A DNA stretch of 64,000 nt from Saprolegnia diclina VS20 (taxonomy: Eukaryota; Oomycota; Saprolegniomycetes; Saprolegniales; Saprolegniaceae): contig NW_008246079.1 of NCBI RefSeq assembly GCF_000281045.1, positions 3,735-67,734 on the forward strand, read 5' to 3'. Positions 47,701-58,364 of the stretch are shown piece by piece (position 1 is the stretch's first letter; each line of letters begins with the position of its first letter). The translations under genes were made by a program, and so were the position numbers. Under the pieces are notes generated by a model. It did no database searches. It saw nothing but the letters and a program-made list of their open reading frames with translations, and was not told the DNA's origin.

Positions 47701-50170
47701 ACTTTGAAAACCGTTGCCACGAGATGAAGCTCGTCGCGACGCCCGAGACGACGACCGGGCAGTTGTCGGGGACGCTCTGGCAATGCCGGCAAAGGATCGT
47801 GGCGGTGGCAACACCGATGCCGACGCTACCGAGCGCGATCAAACCAAGCGCTTCGGCACGGCTCGTGCAGCCAATACTGATACTCATGCTTTCGCAGTGA
47901 AGGTTCATGGCCATGTTGATGGCGGCACACTGCTTGCTCATGGTGGCCTCGAGCAGAACGGGGTCGGCAGCTTCCAGAATCACATAACTGAGCCAGACGG
48001 CGAGTGCGCTATACGGTGCGTACACGGCAGTGACACTGGGCACCACAAGCACGAGGAGTTCGGTGATGGCGTACGTTACCCACGTCGCCTCGCTCGCAAG
48101 CACGGCGATTTCGACCGGCGACCGCGTATTGAGCTGCAGCCGCGTCCACGCAGCGCCGAGGCGCACGAGCTCGACGTTGGCCGTGCTCAGTAAGAGGAGC
48201 GCAGTCGTGCCTCGAAGGAAGACGAGGGACCGACCGACCCATGTCGAGCCAACAACGCGGCTGAAGGCAAAGAGGTTGACGCCGAGGCCGGCGCAGTTGT
48301 CGCGGAGACCGAGCCAGAGACAGAGACACGCAACGAAGCAGAGCACAAACGTGGTGTAGACTGTGATGTAATAGACGATCTCGGTGGCATTCTTGATGTA
48401 GTGACTACCGCCGCTCGTCGCGTACGGCGTGCTGGCGTAGGCACTCGAGATCAAAACCAGGTCGCCGACATCGCCCTGCAGCGCAACGACTTCGCGAGTG
48501 CCCATGAGCCACTCGAGAAGCATCGCAGCACCGAAGAACGCAAAGGGCGTCGCGTCGACAAGCGGCTGGGACAAGAGCGTCCACTGCGACTGCGTGGCGG
48601 CGTCCGTCGCAAACTGCGTCATGCGAACATCGAGCTTGGCGAGATCGTTCAGCACCGAAGTCCCTTGGATCAAGCGCAGCTCGGATCCAGCAATGATGCG
48701 ATCGGCCGTCGCCAGGTATTGGAGACACGTTGGCGACGACGGCAAGGTGTCGAGGGCGCAGATGTCCCCAGGCGTCGGTGAAAGAAGGAGTAAGCGGCTC
48801 AGAAGCACTGTCATCGGCAGCAACGACAGTCGGAAGGGTGTGACACCCGTGCATGCATCGTCGTAGTCGAGGAGCGACTGCACGAACACCGTCGGTGCTT
48901 TCGAGAGACAAAGCGGATTCCCACCAGCAAACAAGTAGTTGCCAGTCGCCCACGACGCCGGCGCAGGAGCAATGACCAACGGTAGCAGTGTCACGATCGG
49001 TTTCGAGAAAGCATCCGTGCCGAGGACACTCCGAAACAGCACTTCCGATACCGACGCGTAGAACCGCTGGAAGGAGTCGGGCACGGGGACATAGTAGGCA
49101 TCAATGCCGTTGAAAGGACCGACGGCCGCTCGCACCAGCGCCGACTGATTGACAAAGACACCGGCGACTGTCTGCATCCCGAGGAGCGACTCGAAGCTCC
49201 TGCTGTCGCCAAGGAAGTTGGGCTCGCTCCGCACGAGACTAGCATTGTAGAGCCGGGCAAAGTAGAGGTCGTTGGCGGGATATCCACAAAACATAATGGA
49301 CGTCCATGGTCCAATATTCGAAGGCACGTTCTTGATGTCAACCGAGAGCGCCACCCCGAGCGCGTTTGTCAGTGTGATCGTCTCCGAAATCGACGGATCG
49401 CGGTCGTTGGTCCACTGCATCTGGAACGACGTGATGTTGCGACTGTACCAGTGCGCGAGCTCATCGGCCACCGATGTTTCGTTGCGCGCACTCGACGTCT
49501 TGCGCAACCACTGACGACCGTACGCCGACGCCTCCAGCGCCGTTTCGACACCGACGCTAAACCAGCCCCCGGGGCCGCCGTAGACAGCGAGGTACTCGTC
49601 AAAGTTGGTGTTGCGCAGGGTCGCCTCCATGTACACGGCACCATTAGCAGCGTACCGGGACGCGCACCGCCGTTGCCGCGCGGCCGTGTGTGCAAGCTCC
49701 AGTCGTCGTTCAAAGTCGACGTAGCAGAGCTGTGTCGAGAGCCACACCAGCTTTTGTGCTTTCGTGGCGCGCAGGTTGGGGATGGCATAGTCCGGCGACG
49801 TGAGCTCAATGTAGAGCAGTCGGCGGGCGTACGTCGGTGCGATGAGCGAGAGCGACGTCGGCGCTGTGTACAGCTTGCGCATGGCCATCCGCGGTGCGAG
49901 CAAGTCGACGGCGCCTGAAAACTGCCGTGTCGTGAGCTCGTTGTTGACCAAGTCCACAAGGAGCGCTTCGTAGCCGCTAATGTTGTAGCCGGACCACCAC
50001 AAGTCGTTGGAGAAGCTTGGACGCAGCAGCAGAAGGTAGTAGATGCCCGTTACGACGGCAACGACGACGTACGCGACACCGGCAAACGTCAGCCACGTGA
50101 CGTGCTGCGGTGGCGGGCGGCTCCGGACTCGGTGCGCGGACGGTGCGACGCGTGGGTGGAGTAGACGCAT
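44792..50170 (-). CDS. Giant two-module membrane protein B
   Basis: The ATG at 50170 (MRLLHPRVAPSAHRV) gives 1792 residues in one exon; the longer frame starts with TTG. It is the paralog of the protein at 16374-21473 with the same two-module plan. A first membrane helix (WLTFAGVAYVVVAVVTGIYY) precedes a large ectodomain with signature LCYVDFERRLELAHTAARQ, then RC and NGAVYMEATLRN near residues 148-185. Helices including WVGRSLVFLRG follow. The second module has YCFVDLNRTWSLAHTSTRA, then RC and NGAVFLETVLRN near 1028-1065, and RVGALVWVGRPLVFVRSL. The C-terminus has VYAVDVKFWRVFAI, matching DLKLWRVFT in protein A. Many N-x-S/T sites in the ectodomains suggest an exposed, glycosylated face. Function unknown. 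Confidence 0.8.
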   Translation of the reverse strand: MRLLHPRVAPSAHRVRSRPPPQHVTWLTFAGVAYVVVAVVTGIYYLLLLRPSFSNDLWWSGYNISGYEALLVDLVNNELTTRQFSGAVDLLAPRMAMRKLYTAPTSLSLIAPTYARRLLYIELTSPDYAIPNLRATKAQKLVWLSTQLCYVDFERRLELAHTAARQRRCASRYAANGAVYMEATLRNTNFDEYLAVYGGPGGWFSVGVETALEASAYGRQWLRKTSSARNETSVADELAHWYSRNITSFQMQWTNDRDPSISETITLTNALGVALSVDIKNVPSNIGPWTSIMFCGYPANDLYFARLYNASLVRSEPNFLGDSRSFESLLGMQTVAGVFVNQSALVRAAVGPFNGIDAYYVPVPDSFQRFYASVSEVLFRSVLGTDAFSKPIVTLLPLVIAPAPASWATGNYLFAGGNPLCLSKAPTVFVQSLLDYDDACTGVTPFRLSLLPMTVLLSRLLLLSPTPGDICALDTLPSSPTCLQYLATADRIIAGSELRLIQGTSVLNDLAKLDVRMTQFATDAATQSQWTLLSQPLVDATPFAFFGAAMLLEWLMGTREVVALQGDVGDLVLISSAYASTPYATSGGSHYIKNATEIVYYITVYTTFVLCFVACLCLWLGLRDNCAGLGVNLFAFSRVVGSTWVGRSLVFLRGTTALLLLSTANVELVRLGAAWTRLQLNTRSPVEIAVLASEATWVTYAITELLVLVVPSVTAVYAPYSALAVWLSYVILEAADPVLLEATMSKQCAAINMAMNLHCESMSISIGCTSRAEALGLIALGSVGIGVATATILCRHCQSVPDNCPVVVSGVATSFISWQRFSKSTPVDRVTCAMCGLIPVRLGRWRFTFDLNLWVVSDDSVVGSERLKRNSHQLLEAIMSLRRLSTGQIPPLSDAYVPVTWYHRWSRRLLQTTSVLFLGVSTFSSITYLEVSQVTLANDLAWATFNSTGIHAYIATYLNHALLLNNVSSPLDLTLQSLPGLFSAPTYTLTIPGNVGARYELQYATSLVQTIKGLRGSSASDAAWIATSYCFVDLNRTWSLAHTSTRATRCASMVSNGAVFLETVLRNVDGDAWTAAYGDAFEIGISRALRASASGQKWLQTTMSPIALPVLDEAAYWLAHGVTAFKMQWQNYKTVGVLNSYTIENAYGFSYPFTLTALNGSYRFASQTSFKMYWGFGNDLRWVTANATDHPPGVFGSSLIVNSADYAFANASFESVLLRNGSLPSPLGPGFAAVRSTLGPFGSIDMHYIPVPQALMTAVAAVETSVRTALRTDASAAAAYTGLDIQYNAMAAPPVWARSSFVTFGGSPLCDALPPSAASPTRFSGMNTLFAFDYGCYATSYATPLLLNTDPVLFAVAMASMSPDFNASATCDLDFTNVNTCVDAIASATAFLATYVPMTLTVTDAKTLAATTVTALDVRVMQYGRWNASAPLEVATAGLLDETDFTYFAWGFLYHWAVGDHTVVNFAGDEGSLTLLSEFMYPSRQDVQSYEVPTTFATYARNCNVYITCAMMVLTVVVVVYICVCRGHVEGKNIMKLNRVGALVWVGRPLVFVRSLTALALLSTSTLRLSGRHGVSFLTPTPAPWYTIVLAASEVTWLVEVVNDIALVYTQAYTPYYAMLNTWGVWAVTSLLSGVAPVAPITTVAPTCRVAQIDMQLVCTTASIAIGQKQRLYTLLSVVFGCKIGLYASTRWWLRRAPPKCTVDSLFLSAGAKYLFSHDTWLYNDVYYLDMASAVVNGILTYRRGATVYAVDVKFWRVFAIPLPTESDIPEAAPLARAAPYTMPLAMQLLPM

Positions 50171-50473
50171 CAAGGCTTTCTGGCGCGAAACCAACTGCAC
50201 ACGTAACCGGCGACGACGATGTAACTGCAATGACCCACTCAGTATGCGAGACCCTTAGTCGACGTCCGTCCGCCTCTACAAGCGATATCTACCCACGCTG
50301 TTGTGCTGCTGCGCCGAGCTGCCTTCCACGCTCCGCGAGGTGGTATATTTGATCAAGAAACCGGTAATTTGCCTCATCTATTTACGCAAAAACAGTAAGT
50401 TGACGCAGAACACACCTCGGTATACACCGTTTTAAAAATCACGTGTGAAAAACGTGAAAAATATGATAATCAA
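50171..50473. other. Divergent intergenic region
   Basis: About 300 bp between giant protein B (-) and the broken HA gene (+). It is AT-rich at 50340-50470. No gene seen. Confidence 0.5.
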
Positions 50474-51913
50474 ATGTCCCAGGATTGCGAGCGTGCCACT
50501 GGTCGGTTCATGTGACGTCGAGCAGGCCCGGACGACGCGGCAGGTGACCGCTTGGCCATCGACGGAGATAACGACGACCTCAGACAGGGTGGGTCATGGC
50601 TTGGCGCCAGGCGTGACGCCAGCCCAAGCGACGCCAACCTAGAGGCGGCGCAACATTGCTCGCGTGACGATGTAGCAGCAGCAGACGCCGCATCATCCGA
50701 CGCAGTGCGCTGCGGACCATCAACGACGCACCTCGCGAGCTCTGCTCCGGCGCAAGACTCAGAAGCGTCGTCTCCATGTGGCGCGCAGACGATGCTCGAG
50801 CTGCTCGTGGGCCCATCGCGTGATCCAGCAGACAGTGGGACGGAAGTCGACTCGGCCATGTCGAAAGACAGCGACGCCGAGAGCTGCGATACTCCAACGT
50901 ACGAGGCGGCTCGCGACGCGCCCGAAGGCTTTGGTGACTATATCGTCGAGATCATGCAGACGCCAGAGACGCCGCTGCGCGCTGGCGTCAAGGGCCCGTG
51001 CCCGCCCAGTGACAGCAATTCCGCGCTCAAGGTGGCTCGCCGAGTTATCCGGGTCATCTGCACTTCGTTTGAGACCAAGCTCGAGGCGTTTCGAACCTAC
51101 ACGACGCTCCACGGCCATTGCTGCATTCCCGTCAAGTTTTTGACTCCAATCAGTGACGACCCTGGCGTGGGCGACTGGTCGTCGTATCTACAAGGCCTCA
51201 AGCTTGGCAGGATGCCATTCCAGCTTCGGCAGGTGCCGCCGAAGCAGCTGCAGCGTATCGCGGCGCTGACCAAAATCGGGTTTCCATGGAGTCTCCGCCC
51301 CGGACAGGTGTGTCTAGAATTATGAAGGCTCAAAGCGCCATGTACTGGCTCGCGTTGAATATCTAGCTGATTTATGTTGGAATAAAACAGCAATTGTTGG
51401 CCAATCAATGACGCCAAGTGGCCGCGCCTCTGTTGGGGGCTGGCGTTGGGCTCGCTATGGGCAAGAGCCACCACCGAGGCGTCCGTACCACCACCAGATC
51501 CAAACCCGGCCTTGAAGCTGCAAGTTCTCGGCGTCTACTACTCGATCACGGGCCACTTGCACGTCTCGCCCAGCTTTGTTGTACCAGCCAATGCGGCCAC
51601 GTGGCCGCGTCACTTGTGGGGGCTTTCTATTCGACTACCTCCCGGCACCGAGACGCCGTTCGGTCGCTACCGCAGATCTGACGACGTCGACGTCGACTGG
51701 GTTACATGCTTTCAGGCGCTCGAGATGTTCCAGTTGCGAGAGGGCCACTGCTGCGTCCCGAAGGAGTACACGGTGCCGTGAGCCGATCGCATGTGGCCTC
51801 GATCGCTCTGGGCGTACCCTCTCGGCTCCGTCTTGCACAGTATCCGTGCTGGTCGTGCCCACCTGCCTCGGCCACATCAACAACGCCTTCTCGACCTCGG
51901 TTGGATCCTTTAA
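50474..51913 (+). pseudogene. Broken HA-domain gene
   Basis: Exon 1 is 50474-50501 and a 42-nt intron joins it to 50544 onward. The product has a long acidic/Ser-rich N-terminus (about 165 residues), then an HA module (FRTYTTLHGHCCIPVKF, LQGLKLGRM, KIGFPWS). At 51302 the 100-bp dispersed repeat begins and the frame stops. After it, HA coding resumes mid-module (DAKWPRLCWGLALGSLW) and continues through FVVPANAATWPRHLWGL and REGHCCVPKEYTVP to a TGA at 51779. The same frame then carries WPRSLWAYPLGSVLHSIRAG and LLDLGW up to 51913. The gene therefore has a repeat replacing part of a module and a nonsense codon, and is most likely a pseudogene. Confidence 0.75.
51302..51401 (+). repeat. 100-bp dispersed repeat, copy 2
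   Basis: Partner of 1980-2079 at about 94% identity. Here it sits inside an HA-domain gene, exactly where the first half of a module is missing, which suggests insertion with local deletion. Its left end reads GGACAGGTGTGTCTAG, so it also creates a GT near the junction, but no downstream AG restores the HA frame. Confidence 0.85.
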
Positions 51914-52046
51914 GACCTAACCCCGATAGAATCTAGTTGTCTCTCACTATTTTATTAACTCGGCGCACCCAACCCCGCGCTTTCAATGTCGAGTGCGATC
52001 AGAGCCTACTATCATTGTATCAACTATAAGCTCAGCTCTCATCGGC

Positions 52047-54586
52047 TTAGTGCAAAGTCGATGTCGGTGACGTGGCATCGTCAAACGTGTGCAGGGCTTG
52101 AACGTGGTGGACGAGCGCAACGGCATCGAACGACTTGAAGTGGCAGTGCGGGCATGCGGTCCGCTGCGTCTCGAGTATCTCGCGACTCTCGGCGACGGTC
52201 GGCGCGTGGGCGCTTTCAACGTGCGCGAGCAGCAGCACCGGGTCTTTCGTAGAGAAGCGGCAGTACGGGCACACGTGGCGGGAAAACATGTTGCGGACCG
52301 TCGTCTGCAGCGCTTCGTACTCGCCCGTCTCGTTTCTCTGGCGCCGAGACAGCACGATGCAGGCAAAGGACGCTAGTAGCAAGAGAAGGACGCCACCGAC
52401 AACGCCGACGATGATGACCCACGAGCCAACGCCCGAGGCCCTCTCGTCGCTTGACGGCTTTGGCAGCGGCGGCGCCGACCCGAGCGTCGCCGCGCCGAGG
52501 GGAGACGTCGACACGATCGAGTAGTCTTGGGCTGACACTTGGAGGGCGCCCGTGACGCGCACGGTGACGACGAGCGGGCCGGACGCACTCGCACTGCGGG
52601 TGGCGAGGCCTGCCAGCGTCTCGTAAGAGGCGTCGATCATTTCAATGTTGTTGACACTGTCCCGGCGCTGGCCGTTGGTCGAGAGCGGGAACACCACCTT
52701 GTTCGTCCCTGGGAGCAGCACCGAGAGGTCGAGGTCGTTGGTCAGAAGCGACGTGCCGAGGGGCGCCGACGTCTGCGGCGGATCCGTCCATACAATCTGC
52801 AAGGGTGAGTACATGGCGTCGCAGGCATGGTACCGTAACGCGGAGGTGGCCGCCGGGCGAGACGCTGACGCTGTAGTCGTGCACGTAGCCTTGCGAGAGC
52901 GACGGGACCATGCCTACGCGTGTTACATAGAAACTACGGACTTGAGGACACCTAAGTACCCGTGTGGTTAGGGTAAAAGTACACGGTCGGCGACGTCGCC
53001 GTTGGCCAAAGGGTGGCGACGTTAGGACGACCGTAGCCTTGGCGCGGGTCAGGGTACTGCTTGAAGAGGTACATGCCCTTCTTGATCCCGTCGCACGTCG
53101 ATGTCTGGACATGAATGTCAACGACCCGTGGTCGTACAGAGGACGCTACCGCAGACAAATCGGGCAGCCGTCGGACGAGCGGCGTTGCGCTGTGCAGCAG
53201 CAGCGCCTTGAGCAAGCTCGACGGGATCGACGTCATGGCGAACGCCGGCGACGGGCTGCCGTTGACCCAGTATCCGTCGCGAAGCCAGCTGTAGAGAAGC
53301 GTCGCCATGCCCGACACGATCGGTGTCGCCTACAACGTTCTGTCGCAGGCTGCGAACGACGGAAGGGTACCTGCGAGGTGCCTTCGAGCCGGCACGTCGA
53401 CGCGGTGCTCGTCGCATTCTCGCTCGGGAAGGACTTGGCCGACACGAGAAAGCGACCTGGTGCCACCTAAATAACAGTGTAACACCAGGAAGTATACACC
53501 AAAGTAGCTACGAGGTCGGGCTTGATACGGCCGTCGCGCGTCGGGCCCATCGACGAGTAATAGGTCAACGCGTCTTGGTTCAGAATGTCTTGGCAGTCGG
53601 CCGGCTGCGTGTCGCTCGCCGCAGTTGCTAATGTCTTGTAAGTTGAACAGCATTACTTTGGTTGGGGCGACCGTGTACCTAGCGTCGTGACGTCGGCCAG
53701 GGACGCGCCGACCGTGAGGCTGTTTTTGGCGCCAGCCGGACTCACGATGGACGTAGCGCCGTTGCCACCGGCGTTGCCGGCCGCCGTGACGAGCAAAATA
53801 TCCGGGTGGTCGTACAGGTACTTGTCAATGGCCCGGGTCCGCTATCATAACACTTGCTAGGATACGACGAGCGTAAACGCAGCGTACGTCGTCGTAGTCG
53901 TCGGTGGTCGTGATAAAGGCGCTGCCGGTCGACGCCGTGCCCCAGGAATAGGAAATGACTTTGGCGCCGGCCTTGGTTTGGTTGAGAAAGAGAGCTACGG
54001 CCACGATCATATTCTACAAGCAAGTAGGGTGGCAGTACCTTCGGGCGTCGTAGGCACTCGGAGCACAACGGCGGAGGGGCACGGCAGCGTCGTGCAGTCG
54101 GTGGCAATGTCCAGAAAGGCGATGCGGGCGTCCGGCGCAACGCCCAGCGGGTACGTCGCTTCTGCGTTGCCAGCGAGGATGCCGCTCACGTGCGTTCCGT
54201 GGCCGCATGCCTAGATCACGCTCTCAATGCACCGACGAGGCTAGATCATGTACGTGGTCGGGCTCATTCGACTGGTCCTTCTCGTCCGCAAACGTCTCGT
54301 AGTGCACGACCTTGCGCGCCTTGAGGTCGAAGCGGTTGTAGACGCTCGACGCCTGGGCGAACTGGTCGTGCGCCATGTACAGGCCCGAGTCGGTGACGCC
54401 GACGACCGAGCCGTTGCCCGTCCTAGGATGCGCATGAGCGAGGGTTCGCCGGCCGAAGATGACGCACACGCCATGGCGGTGGAAGGTGCTGATGCCCATG
54501 AGGTCAAAGATGTGCGTCAGCGGCGACGCAGCGGCGGCGGCCGCCATCGGCGCCGCGAGCGCAGCCACGAGCGCGAGCCGGTGCAT
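52047..54586 (-). CDS. Membrane-anchored subtilisin with two C2H2 zinc fingers
   Basis: Ten exons: 54586-54468, 54422-54254, 54210-54058, 54013-53888, 53841-53679, 53627-53512, 53466-53371, 53329-52960, 52913-52834 and 52796-52047. They give 713 residues with introns of 37-51 nt. A signal peptide (MHRLALVAALAAPMAAAAA) is followed by an S8 domain with Asp51 (VVGVTDSGL), His100 (GHGTHVSGILAG), Asn212 (TAAGNAGG) and Ser313 (GTSQATP), so the triad is complete. A beta-rich domain (LRVTIVWTDPP) leads to a membrane helix at about 588-613 and a basic stop-transfer RRQR. The remaining tail has two C-x2-C-x12-H-x4-H fingers: C640/C643/H656/H661 and C679/C682/H695/H700. Exon 10 alone encodes the end of the protease part, the helix and both fingers, so the fusion does not depend on splicing. 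Confidence 0.87.
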
Positions 54587-54821
54587 CGTCCCGTGTCACG
54601 CGAGCGTCTCGCAGCGCCGTACATCGTACATTCATTGTACGCGTTGTACGTACTGTACCCCAATACATTCTTCAAGTGTGTTGATGCAGAGAGCGTCGCC
54701 GTACGTACATTGCACGACCCACAACCCGGTCCTGATCCCAACCCAAGACAATTCTGTACATTCGATGACACTGCAAGCTACCAACCAAAGTCGTAGACTA
54801 GTGTTTTCGTAGCGACTAGAC

Positions 54822-57800
54822 CTACGAGAGCTCAAACCCGGCCTTGCTGCGGATCGCGTAGAGCAGCTTGGCGCGCATGACGTCCTTGGACGAGTACGTC
54901 GGCAGCTTGAGGAGGTTCATGCACGTGGCGCTTGACGGGAGGCGCTCGTCGTCCGAGATGCGGACTTGCTGGATGCACACGAGCGGCTGCAGCTGCTTGA
55001 ACCCGAGCAGCGGTTGTCGCGAGCAGCTACACAGCGATCTGAGAGCTCATTCGCAGTCGTGCCAGAGTACCTCGTGATGAACTTGAGGAGCTCGCCGCGG
55101 TCGTCGGGCGAGAGGTCGGCGACAATGTCCCAGAACCACTGCATGATCGGCTGCGACGGGTGGTACCCGCCGCCATAGTTGGTGTTGGCCTTCCAGTCGT
55201 CGACGTCGACGTCGCGCGTGGCGCCGCCAATCAGCATTTGCAGCTCCGTCTAGCCTCACCATGAGACGACAACGCGGCCACTGCACTACAACGTACGGGG
55301 CTGAACATCAGCAGCCACAGCGACGGCAGAATATCGTGGAAGCCTTGGAGGAACGCGTGCGTCGCCGGTGCGATTTGCGCATTGAGCTTGAAGTTCGCGA
55401 GCAGGTGAATGTACCGCACGTAGTTGGCCGCCGTCACCGACGTCGCTTGGCCGTTCGGCGCCAGATCCTGCACGTGCACTACACAGAGAATAAGACAATA
55501 TTCTCCACTCTCGCGCCGACGTACTGGCGCCGTTGCGGGACGTAGCGACGCTGAACGTGAGGCCCATATCGTCGATGAGGCTCGGCGTCTGCTTCATCTC
55601 GAGGATGTGACGGTACAGCGTGGCGTCGAGCGACTGAAGATCGTCGAGCGAGTTGAGTTGCCCGAGGAGCTTTTGTAGAAAGAACGGCGCAAACGGCGGC
55701 TCGATCAAGATGCCTTCGTACAGCGCCTTGGCGAGGACGCGGCCCAAGAAGCGGTAGTGGCGGCCCGGGTCGCTCCCTACACTATCATGCGTCTCGCTTC
55801 CCAAGATCGTAGAGCGTACCAAAGAGGAAGGCAGCGCTTGGGTTTGGGTACAGCAGTCGGTCGTCCGTGGCGAGGAAGAACGGGTGCTAGAGCAACGTTA
55901 TCCGCGCGTCCCAGCAACAAGAAGTGAACCTCGGTCGAGAAGGCGTGCTTGGTGAGCAGGTCCATGTACTCCTTGAAGACGCCGCCGCCGTCGACGCCGG
56001 CCTCGTCCAGCCCTTGGGCGTTCACGAACGTCACTTGCATGCGCGACTTGAGGCCGCCGGCGCCTTGCTCGGCAAAGATGCTCTCGAACGCCTCAAAGCT
56101 GTCGGCGATCATCTCGTCGCGGCGAATGCGCAGCGGCCGGAGCTGGCTAAACACGTGGCGGCCCGGGATCTGCGCCTTCTCTCGGTCGATGCACTCGGTG
56201 AAGAACTCGACGCGCGACGCAAACGGGATCGCCTGCGGCAGCGTCGAGAGCACAAAGTGCAGTCGCGCGAGCAGCGGCGCCTCAAAGAACTCGTCGAGCG
56301 ATACGCCGTCTTCGGTCGAGAGCTCGAGGCCAAACTGCTGCAGATGCAGCACCGTCGGCCACACCCACGCGTCCGGTCGCGCGCAAAAGTGGAGCCGCGT
56401 GTTCCGGACGAACAGCAGATTCCAGAGCCTGAGCACGAGCCCGAGGTCCAGCAGCGTCATGGCCGAGACGGGCCCTTGCGCGAGCCAGAGCACGTGGTAC
56501 AACCGGAGGCGCATCGCATCGACGGCGGCAGGCAAAAAGTCGACGTGGGCTTGGAGCGAGAGGTCGTCCGACGTGTGCAGGTACTGCACAAAGGCGCCAG
56601 CAAAGAGCACCCAGAGCGGCGACGTCGAAGGGTCGCTCGGATGCCCCAGCGACCGGAAGAGACCGTGAAGGACGCTGCGTTCTGAGAGAGCAAAGAGCAA
56701 CGACGAGAGCGCGGTCGGGGGCACCAGCATTTGCGCCGAGAGGAAGAACGGCCGCGCCTCGAGACACAGCGGCGCGTACACGCGCGTGCAAACAGCAACA
56801 AAGTACTTGGACGCTGGGCACAAGAGCTGGCTCAGAAGCGCGTGGTGCGTCCAGAGCGTGAGCTGGTCGGTGACACCCACCGGCAACGACGCCGGCGCCG
56901 CAGCCAACGCGCTTCCTTCGTCATCGGACGAAGCCATGTCGATGCCGAGGCGCCAGTACGCGCTGTGGAGGACGTCGGGCGACACGTAGGCCAACAGGAC
57001 TGCTCGGTGGTCGTCGTGGAGCGTCAACGAGAGCTACACCGCCATTGAATGAAGCGAAAGGGAGGTAGAGGGGTGTACCGCGAGCTCGAGAAGGTTGCCC
57101 AGCACGATAGCGCGCTGCTCGAGACGGAGGCTCGCACGCCACTGCGTCTCGTGGGCGAGCGCCGGCCACGAGAGCGCAGTCTCAAGCCACGCTTTCTACA
57201 GAAACATCAGCGGGAATCCCATGGAGATCGACGTACAAACTGGGGCTCGCGGGCGGCGAGCGGCGTCGTCAAGAGCGTTTGCGCAAACGTCGTGTGGAGC
57301 GCGTCGGCGTCGAGGAGCTGCGACAGCAGCGGCGCCACGATTCCGTACACTACACCGCCTCTGAGTCATTGCGCGCGAGGACCGCAGGTACGTACACGCA
57401 GTCTGGCGCTGCTGGACCGCGGCGACGACGACGTGGAAGAAGCTTTGCTGCGATGGTATCTTGGCCCAGTGCGCAATCGTCGGTAGCGAGAGCCGGGGTA
57501 GAACGGCCAAGAGCGCCGGGCTCGACGCGTCCACGCGGAACGCAGTGGCACACAGCATCGCAAGCCGGCGATGCCACGCCCGCGCCACCGCAGCGTCGCA
57601 GTTGCAAGCGTCGTCGAGCGATGGCCACGCTTGGAGCACGAGCTCGAGGAGCGCGGTCGTTGTCGTGCTCGACAGGTACCGCTGCACAAAGGTGGCCTCC
57701 TGAACGAGCCGCGTCAGCACCGGCAGCGGCACGACAAAGGTATAAAGTCGCTGGAGCGCGGCAATGTCGTTGCACTTGGCCGTCACGGACGCGAGGAGGC

Positions 57801-58002
57801 TCTGCGTGACCGCGCGCCGGGCGCGGACGCTACGGTACCACGCCTGGACCTTGCTGCTGTTGATGTGGAAGGTGCGCTTCTGGGCGCGCTCCATGCGCTC
57901 GCGCTGGGCGGCGGCGACGACGTCTTGCTTGGACGCGGCCGCGTGGTCCCGCCGCCCGCTCATGCTCACGCGCGGCGCCCGCGTTGCCTTGCCGTCAAAC
58001 AT
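54822..58002 (-). CDS. UBE3C-like: HECT E3 ubiquitin ligase, UBE3C type
   Basis: Nine exons: 58002-57396, 57349-57237, 57195-57079, 57033-55930, 55886-55820, 55776-55525, 55478-55297, 55249-55071 and 55026-54822. They give 941 residues with introns of 41-47 nt. The N-terminus [16 protein letters not shown] followed by a basic coiled region and an IQ-like motif ([14 protein letters not shown]) matches UBE3C/UPL7-type ligases. The HECT domain runs over roughly the last 380 residues, with [57 protein letters not shown] and [10 protein letters not shown]. The catalytic Cys is about residue 909 ([13 protein letters not shown]). It transfers ubiquitin from an E2 to substrates, probably proteasome-bound proteins as in the human homolog. 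The ATG at 58002 replaces a TTG-led frame. Confidence 0.92.
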
Positions 58003-58364
58003 ATCTTGCCGCTTCTGTGCCAAACCTGTAGTGCGACTAATCGACTAAAACATTCGGGTAGTCGATCGCGCGACAGGGGACATTGGGTTTTACCCTTTGT
58101 CCCACGTCGAGAAGGTACAACCCAAGGCGCTTCCATCACGGTGGGAGGCACCCTCGCGCCGCTTCTTTGGGCAGGTAGCTCCGACCGCGTCGCAGGCAGA
58201 GCAACGTACGCGACGGCCTCTTGGTCAACGGGACTTGGCATGGCGCTCGGCGTAGACACGGCCTGTAAAAGTGACCAATCACACGGCCGCACGTCATCTT
58301 TTTGGCCAATGGCCTTGCGGCGATTGTGGCGGATCTTGCGATTTTATCACCGCACAGTGGCGAC
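58003..58364. promoter_or_regulatory. Divergent promoter region, UBE3C-like and MON2
   Basis: About 360 bp separating two conserved housekeeping genes transcribed away from each other. No TATA box is obvious next to either ATG, and individual elements cannot be assigned. Confidence 0.4.

Noticed and set aside
51779-51781. Possible TGA recoding inside the HA module
   Set aside because: TGA ends other intact genes here, and this gene also carries a repeat insertion, so a nonsense mutation is simpler.
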